A stretch of DNA of 64,000 nucleotides. Source: Parvularia atlantis (Eukaryota > Opisthokonta > Rotosphaerida). Below, one piece after another: positions 57,701-64,000 of the stretch (its first letter is position 1; each line of letters starts with the position of its first letter). The translations under genes and the position numbers were made by a program. The stretch is from the NCBI GenBank assembly GCA_943704415.1, contig CALSCO010000133.1, positions 1 through 64,000 on the forward strand. Direction: 5' to 3'. The notes below the pieces were generated by a model. That model was not told where the DNA came from, did no database searches, and worked only from the letters and a program-made list of their open reading frames with translations.

Positions 57701-58679
57701 CTGTGCGTGCTGGCACTTGCGCGCGCTGGTGCGATGGCTCACACACCCTTGCGCAGTGCGCGGCATGCCCGCCTTCGTTCGTGACTGGTGGTCCGACTGC
57801 ACCGACCGCAAGCTCAAGCAGACGCTCGAAAAGTGCGGGCCATGCACGCGCTCGGGGTGAGTGGGTGCTGACGCGGCGCGCGCGCACAGGTACGTCGAGA
57901 CGCACTTCACGTCGTCGATCGTCGCGACACACGTCGCCGCCGTCACGCAGGGCAACGGTAAGGCGTCCGACAACATGGTCATCAAGGCTAGCACGGCGGG
58001 CAAGCAGGTGGGCGTACGGCATGCTCGCGCCTGCCATGTGCTGATGTGCGCGCGCGCACGCGCGCGCCCCAGGTCACGGCCGTGTACAAGATCGAGGAGA
58101 TGTCGATGGAGATGGCGATCCGCTTCCCTCCGTCGTTCCCGCTGCGGCCGGCGACGGTGCGCGCTGTGCTTGCTCGCCGTGCCTCGCGTGCTGACCGTCG
58201 CGGCAGGTCGAGAGCGGCACGCGCGTGGGCGTGTCCGAGTCGCAGTGGCGCCGCTGGCTGCTGTCGATGACGACGGTGATCGCGTCGCAGGTGCGCACGG
58301 CGGCCGCCTGCAATGCACCGCCTGAGACGCGCGCCCGCAGAACGGGACCATCCTCGAGGCGCTGCAAATGTGGAAGCAGGACGCCGACAAGATGTTTGAG
58401 GGTATCGAGGAGTGCGCGATCTGCTACTGCGTGCGTCCCGCGCACACGCACGCAGAGGCACCGGCTGAGGCCGCGTATGCCGTCGCAGGTCATCAGCACG
58501 CTCGATCGCTCGCTGCCCAAGGTCGCCTGCAAGACGTGCAAGCACAAGTTCCACGCCGTCTGCCTGGTTCGCGGGCTCAGCATTCCTGCCATCGCACTGA
58601 CTGCCCCGGCCCGTCGCAGTACAAGTGGTTCAAGAGCAGCAGCCAGTCGACGTGCCCGCTCTGCCGCAACCTCTTTTAG
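51702..58679 (+). CDS. LTN1: listerin (LTN1) RING E3 ligase of ribosome-associated quality control
   Basis: This is the ligase that ubiquitinates nascent chains stalled on 60S subunits. The N-terminal conserved domain is present: SSKAADLLNREGSGLVSFAS, LVLRKLSKRDVTTKIKALDE, LALDNDRRVRDGAQRVLAAV and LKTLMPWWLAMRFDQSRDVA. A very long helical HEAT/ARM region follows (about 1,700 residues, more than twenty introns), with few recognisable motifs until the RWD-like part (YKIEEMSMEMAIRFPPSFPL). The C-terminal RING has EECAICYCV, LDRSLPKVACKTCKHKFHAV and, across a 51-nt intron with CTGAC, YKWFKSSSQSTCPLCRNLF-stop. The protein length fits the family. The N-terminal start (MRRASAASSA) is the first ATG in frame before the conserved domain. 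Its stop is 14 bp from that of YEATS2. Confidence 0.95.
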
Positions 58680-58693
58680 CGCGGGCAGGTGCT

Positions 58694-61574
58694 TCATATT
58701 TGCATGTGCACATTGGTTAGAAAGTCAAAGAGCGGAGCGGCGGCGGCGGCGCGGTGCACGTGCGCCGGCGTGAGGCAGAGGCGCTTGCGCCTCGCGTCAG
58801 GGGCGTCCCTGTGCTGCTCGTGCAGGGTCGCGATGCTCGCGCGCACGAGGTCGCGCAGGAACTGGCGCGACACGGCCCACGCTGCGGCCGCCGCATCGGG
58901 TGCCATCTGCCCGTGCTCGCCGCCGATGCCGACCGCTGCAACGCTGTGCCGCACGAGCGCCTCGCCCTGCGGGTCACGTTGCAGCACGCCGTTGGGCACG
59001 GCCGTGTCGTGATGGTGGCCGTTCGCCGCCGGCTGCCGTGAGCGCGCCGCGTCCAGAAGGCGGCTCAGCGGTGTGTACGTGCTCCACTCGTCGGTCACTG
59101 CGGCCGAAGTCAGGCCCCATGCACGCGCGGCATCGGCAGGCAGCACGCACGCAGCCGCGCCCGCTTGGCTGGCGGCGAGGTCAGGTCGGCGGGCACGGTC
59201 GTCTCGGCCGGCGCGAAGCGGCAGCGCGTCGCCGGGTGCGTAGAGTCGCCGCAGCGCTTGCAGGCAGCGATCGGGGCCGGTTTGGCGTCGCGCGGCTGCG
59301 GCTGTGTCGGCGGCAGCGGCTGGTACTGCAGGCCCTCGGCGGGCGTGGCGCCCGTTGCGCGGCACCATCGCATGACCGCGAGCGTCGTCAGCTGATCGAT
59401 GTCGGACGACAGCAGCGGCGTCCCTGCAGCGCGAGCGCAGCGGTCAGATCGCAGAGCACGGCGGCCGTGTTGTCGCGCGCACCCTCGACCGGCACGTCGT
59501 CGACGCGCTTGAACGCGCGCCAGTGCGTCTTGACGAACGCGAGCATCTGCGCAGCGCGCCGGTACTGCGTGCACGTCCGCGTGTCAGCCGACGCGACAGG
59601 GCGATCGCGCCGCGCACCTCGATCGCCTTGCGCCGCCCGTAGCTGCACTGCGCAAACCGCTCGAGCGACGGCAGCAAGCTGTACTCGGGCGGCGGCCCGG
59701 GCTCCTCGGGGCGCCCGGCGAGCGGGAACACGCGCGCCGTGTGCTCAAACAGCACGTCCGGCATCGGTTTACGCGACGCGAGCAGCGCAGCTGGCCACGG
59801 CTCGCTCGGGTCAAACCGTCTCGCGCGGCCGGGAACGCTCGGTGGCGCCGGTGCAGGGGCAGCAGGCGCCGCCCCGCTACTCTCGCTGGGCTTGTCAGGC
59901 GCGGGAGCGGCGACAGGCACCGCTGCAAGCATCGCCCGGTCGAGCTCGACCTCGTACAGCTTCTCGGCCCCGAGCACCTCGCGACCTGAGCCATTGGCGT
60001 CCAGCTGCAAGCAGTCAGAAGGGCACGGCCGTGCGTGTGCGCGCGACGGCACCTTGAGCATGTGGATAATGTCGACCGGCTTGTTGCGCTTCGGGTCGGC
60101 AAAGTGCAGCTGCACGCGCACGGGAAACTCGCCCCAGCCGAGGCGGCGCAGCGAGAACGGCGGCGCGATCACGTCGACCATGTCGTTCGGCGCGTACGAC
60201 GGATGAAGGTAGAAGCGGACCTTCTTGACGTACGTGGCGATGTCAATGTCCTGTGCGGCGACGCGTTAGTCGACAGGCGCGTGCCCGGGCATGTGCGCGG
60301 CGCACATTCGACAGCCCGCAGACGTAGACCGTCCACTTGTGCGTGGCCGACTGCGTGCGCCGCTCTGCCGCGTCGCGTCAGCCAGCAGGATGGCGACGCG
60401 TCGACCGCGCACCGGGCGGGATGAAGCGCGACGTGTTGCCCACGATCACGTTCTTCGTCATGTAGAAGCGCGACCCGCCGGCCAGCCGTGCGTCGCTCGA
60501 CAGGGGCCGGGACACAACCGGCGCTGGCGGCGGCGCGGGTGCGGGCGCAGTCGGTGCTGGCTCGCCTGTCGGCACCGGGGCGATGCTCGGCCGCCGGCTG
60601 CACGCCGCGCGCGCGTGAGCAGCACAGCGACGTTGCGCGCGCAGCAGCACGCACGCGCTCGACATGGCGTGCGCCAGCTTGGACCCGCGCTGGCCCGTGG
60701 CCTCGCCGTCGGTGTCGCTGCCGCTGTCGGCGTCGGAGCTGCCGGCGCTGCCGGCGCTGCTCAGTTCGACGTCTTCGTCAAACACCTTAATCGACGCCTG
60801 CAATGGCCGGACAGCCGTGAGCGCGCGTGCATGGCACGGTGGGTCACGCACGCGCTGGCGGATCTCAGACATGAGCGTGTCGAGCTCCTCCTTGTTCTTC
60901 TGCACGGCCGATCTGCAGTTGCGGCTCAGTGTACGGCACTCAGGCAGGGCAGAGACGCACAGGTACGCGCTGTCGGTCGATGCGGCGAGCTCGTCGGCGG
61001 TCAGCTCGATGAACGCGAGCGGCTCGTCGCGGCATGGGTCGTCGGGCGGGACCTCGTTCTCGGGCTGCGCGCCCGCGCGCGCACGCGCGTGTTCAGCCGC
61101 ACAAGCACGTATGCACTGCACGCACCACGGGCACGCCGCACACGTGCGCCATCTGCGACACGGACGAGAACACGCGGTGGTGCGCGACGCGGCAATGGAT
61201 GCGCATGCCGGCGACCGAGGCAAAGTCCGTGCGCTGGCACTGCGGGCACACCCATCTGCATGCCCGTCGCGCGCCGTGAGCATCGTCCACACGGCACACG
61301 CGGCACGCGCGCACTTGATGAACACGCCCGTGCTCAGCAGGCCGTAGAGCACGTCGGGCGGCTGCGATCGCGTCGGCGCGCTCTCGCCCTGCGCCGGCAC
61401 CGCGCCCGTGTCCGGCGTCTGCAGGATCGCATCGGCCAGCCGCTCGCGCAGCTCCTGGGCGTGCGCCAAGCGCGTCTTGATCGTGTGCAGCTCGCGCCGG
61501 CGCAGCAGCAGCTCGAGATCGAAGTGGAACGCGATGAGCGCCGCCAGCTGGTCCGTACGCACACTTGACATCAT
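58694..61574 (-). CDS. YEATS2: YEATS2-like acyl-lysine reader of the ATAC complex
   Basis: This is a chromatin reader subunit. The N-terminus is helical (MMSSVRTDQLAALIAFHFDL, ELLLRRRELHTIKTRLAHAQ), as in YEATS2. After an acidic Ser-rich region comes FYMTKNVIVGNTSRFIPPG, the YEATS2-specific lead-in. The YEATS fold follows: HKWTVYVCGL, then after an intron DIDIATYVKKVRFYLHPSYA, PPFSLRRLGWGEFPVRVQLH and NKPVDIIHML. The C-terminal half includes SYGRRKAIEVRGAIALS and ends with a helix-rich region (AVSRQFLRDLVRASIATLHE, RKRLCLTPAHVHRAA), compatible with the histone-fold end of YEATS2. An in-frame upstream ATG at 61604 would overlap the endonuclease G reading frame; I chose 61574. Confidence 0.92.
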
Positions 61575-61584
61575 CGACTCTCGA

Positions 61585-62883
61585 ATGTCACTATCGGGAC
61601 GCATGGTCGCGCGCTTGTGGCCGGCGCTCGTCGGCTTCGCGGCCGGCGCGGGCGCGACGTACGCTGCGGTCGTGCTCGGGCGTGTGCCGGCGCCAATGCC
61701 GAAGCCCACATCGGCACCGTCTGCACCACCAGCAACGGCAGCAACGGCAGCAAGACCCGTCGCCGTCGCGCCGCCCGTGATGCTCACGGACGATGCGCGC
61801 CAGATCGTCAAGTACGGCTTCCCGAGTGCGTGCGGCCGCCCGACCACTTCTAGTGCTGCTGCTGCTGCTGCGCCGGTGGCTGATCGCGACGTCGCGCAGG
61901 CACCGACAACATCATCGTGCGCGAGGGCTACGTGCTCGCGTACGACCGCCGCACGCGCAACGCGCACTGGACGCTCGAGCACCTCACGGCCGACAAGCTC
62001 AAGGCGCGCCTGTGTTCGGGCAACTACGATCCATGCGCAGGCACTGACGATGCGCGCCGCGCACTGCAGGGCGGGGCCACGCGCACCGACTCGCAGTTCC
62101 GCGAGGACCCCGGGCAGCCGGCGATGTTCCGCGCGCGCCTCGCCGACTACGCCGGCAGCGGCTTCGACCGCGGGCACCTCGTGCCGGCGGGCGACAACAA
62201 GACATCGCAGAAGGGTGCGTGCGCGCGCATGTGTGTGTGTGCGTGTGTGTGCTGCGTGCACGTGCTAACGGGTCGCGTGCGCGCGCCAGCCATGGACGAC
62301 ACGTTCTTCCTGACCAACATCAGCCCGCAGGTCGGCGCCGGCTTCAACCGAAACTATTGGTGCCGCGCGTGCCGCGAGCCTGCGGTCCGTGCCTGACGCG
62401 GGGGTGTAGGGCACGCTTCGAGCAGTTTGTGCGCAACCTGACGCGCGACTACGCCGACGTGTACGTCGCCACGGGCCCGCTCTACCTGCCGCGGCGCGAG
62501 GCCGACGGCAAGCACTACGTGCGCTTCCAGGTGATCGGCGAGCCGCCCAACGTGGCTGTGCCGACGCACTTCTACAAGGTCGTTCTGGCCGAGCGCGGCG
62601 GGCAGCGCTACGCGGCCGGTGTGCGCCTTGAGCGTACTTGGCGCGCTCGTGCTCAGTCGCGCGCGCGCGCGCAGCTTTCGTCATGCCCAACGCCCTGATC
62701 GACGACGGCGCGCCGCTGCAGAGCTTCGAGGTGCCCGTCGAGCAGGTGGAGCGGAGTGCGGGCCTCGTCTTCTTCGGCATGCTCGACCGGGCGGGCCTGG
62801 AGCCGCTGTGTAAGACGGGCGCATGCATGCTGCCGTCGCCGGACTTTTACAAGGCCGACAAGGCGTCGCGCGCCAAGATGTGA
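61585..62883 (+). CDS. ENDOG: endonuclease G-type mitochondrial nuclease
   Basis: This is a DNA/RNA non-specific nuclease of the beta-beta-alpha metal family. The N-terminus (MSLSGRMVARLWPALVGFAA) is basic and hydrophobic, like a mitochondrial targeting or anchor segment. Next is IVKYGFP, then after an intron VREGYVLAYDRRTRNAHWTL and the active site YAGSGFDRGHLVPAGDNK, with the catalytic DRGH. After an intron come AMDDTFFLTNISPQVGAGFN, NYWARFEQFVRNLTRDYADV, YVATGPLYLPRREADGKHYV, VPTHFYKVVLAE and FVMPNALIDDG. The C-terminus ends KADKASRAKM-stop. All family blocks are intact. Its start lies 10 bp from the YEATS2 start; a 36-bp-period duplication follows its stop. Confidence 0.95.
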
Positions 62884-62924
62884 CCGTGAGCATGCTCACG
62901 TGAGCGCGCCAAGATGTGACCGTG
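62868..62924. repeat. tandem duplication of the ENDOG stop region
   Basis: GCGCGCCAAGATGTGACCGT plus one G, covering the last codons (RAKM) and the stop, occurs at 62868-62888 and again at 62904-62924, 36 bp apart. A third, weaker echo (GTGAGCGCGACATGAGA) follows near 62948. Confidence 0.9.
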
Positions 62925-62991
62925 CTCATGAGATTGCCTTTGCACGCGTGAGCGCGACATGAGATGAAAGATGGTGGTGTGCATGAAGGGG

Positions 62992-64000
62992 TTATAGACG
63001 CCTGCGCCACTCGGGTGCGAAACCCTTGCTAGACTCGCTGTCGGGCCCGCGCGGCTGGCGCAGGATGGCGAGCTCGGCGTTTAGCGGGTCAAGTCTGCCG
63101 CGTTGTCCGTCAGCGACGGCGGGCACGCACGGTGCAACGCGCACCGTCTTACGGCGCTCTGGCGCGGCGGCGACTGCGACAGCGGTGGCAGGAGCGAGGT
63201 CGCGGGCAGGGTCGCGGGTCCGGGCGGGAGGAGCACGGGCGGCGCGGACAACACGACGGGTGTGGTGGCTGCAATGCGGCTAGCGGTCAGCGATACGCAG
63301 GCGGACGAGGGCAGGACGCGTGCCTGGCGCGTAGATCGGCTGAAATAAGTTCGTCGTTGGTGTCGGCAGCAGCCCCTGCGACCGCGCTGGCGGCGGGCGC
63401 GCGCTCGGCGGCCGGGACGCGGCTGCTGCGGTCGTTGGCGCGGGCCGGGTCCGAGACACGTCGAGCAGCGACTGGACAAGGTCTTGGTCGCTTTGGCCGG
63501 ACGTCACCGAGCGTGCGGGCGCGGATACGGGTGCAGGCTGCTGCGACGCTGACGGCTGTTGGGCCGGCGGTGTCCATGAAGTCGCGCGCGCTGGTGGTGC
63601 AGAGGCCGGCTGCCACGCCGTAGGCTGCGGTTGCGTCCATGGTTGAGGTGCTGTCGGCTGCTGGACCGGCGGCGGAGCAGCGGCGGTGGCGGTCTGCGAC
63701 AGGAGCGCGGCCAGCTGCTGCAGCGTCGACACGGGCGGGACGGCTGCGGCTGCGACTGCAGTGGCAGGCTGAGGCGGCGACAGGCTCGGTTGGTGGGCCG
63801 CGGTCTGCTGCACGAGTAGCGCGAGGAGCGTTGCCAGCTGCTGCTGGTTGTTGGCGGGCTGCGGCTGCGGTTGCGGCTGCGGTTGCGGCTGCACCAATGC
63901 AGTGAGCAGCGGCGCGATCAGCGGTAATATGGCGGTGAACTGCTGCAGGCTGAGCGAGGATAGCACGGGCAGCATGGCCTCCAGTTGCGTCTGCTGCGGG
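62992..64000 (-). CDS. Q/P-rich protein of unknown function, 5' partial
   Basis: I do not recognise this protein; the gene enters from the right edge. The visible part begins in PQQTQLEAMLPVLSSLSLQQ with FTAILPLIAPLLTALV, then a (QP)n run and a long Gln/Pro/Ala-rich region (TLQQLAALLSQTATAAAPPP). One exon appears to end near IYAPGT and to join, through a GTCCTG intron with CTGAC, to a Pro-rich exon (SAPPVLLPPGPATLP). After a GTGCGC intron it ends in LDPLNAELAILRQPRGPDSE and GFAPEWRRRL-stop (62992-62994). The composition suggests a disordered nuclear protein. The splice joins are inferred; an unspliced stop exists at 63280. Confidence 0.6.

Overview
This is nuclear DNA from a compact, very GC-rich eukaryote (roughly two thirds G+C by eye, with GC3-biased codons and the standard code). 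The genes carry many spliceosomal introns of about 50-70 nt. Most introns begin GTGCG (some GTGAG), contain CTGAC or CTCAC shortly before the 3' end, and end in YAG. Gene content points to a unicellular eukaryote: a Golgi GT15 mannosyltransferase, golgin-84, the SMN protein, two ATAC-complex subunits (KAT14 and YEATS2) and a Frizzled-like cysteine-rich receptor. An obazoan or amoebozoan relative is my inference; I cannot name the species. I see no tRNA, rRNA, CRISPR or bacterial operon.

Layout, left to right: RPS3 (5' end off the window); IRE1 (-) divergent from a GT15 mannosyltransferase (+); a Kir potassium channel (-); a lower-GC intergenic stretch; a ZnF-UBP ubiquitin protease (-) and the ribosome-assembly factor NLE1 (-), divergent from a plasma-membrane-type Ca2+-ATPase (+); a tiny unknown gene (-) and an unknown gene (+). 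From 21.2 to 24.4 kb lies a disturbed region. It holds a scaffold gap, a decayed copy of a receptor-gene 3' end, a ~2.3 kb lower-GC, apparently intronless insert encoding a P-loop ATPase, and then the intact receptor gene (-). After it come a SulP anion transporter (+), a FAS1 surface protein (-), KAT14 (+), an RBR ubiquitin ligase (-), TEX10/IPI1 (+), a Ran-binding FG protein (-), a WD40 protein (+), a small ORF (+), golgin-84 (-), a secreted endonuclease I (-), a START-domain protein (+), NAA38 (-), SMN (+), POP5 (-), listerin (+), YEATS2 (-), endonuclease G (+) and the end of a Q/P-rich protein (-).

The genes are packed as divergent and convergent pairs. Several divergent pairs have start codons 10-60 bp apart, and NAA38 and SMN appear to share one CCATGG palindrome as overlapping start codons. 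Some convergent stops are only 7-14 bp apart. Functional themes recur: ribosome synthesis and quality control (RPS3, NLE1, TEX10, listerin, NAA38), RNA processing (SMN, POP5), the secretory pathway (IRE1, GT15, golgin-84, secreted proteins) and ATAC chromatin acetylation (KAT14, YEATS2). All coding coordinates below span introns; exon joins were made by eye.
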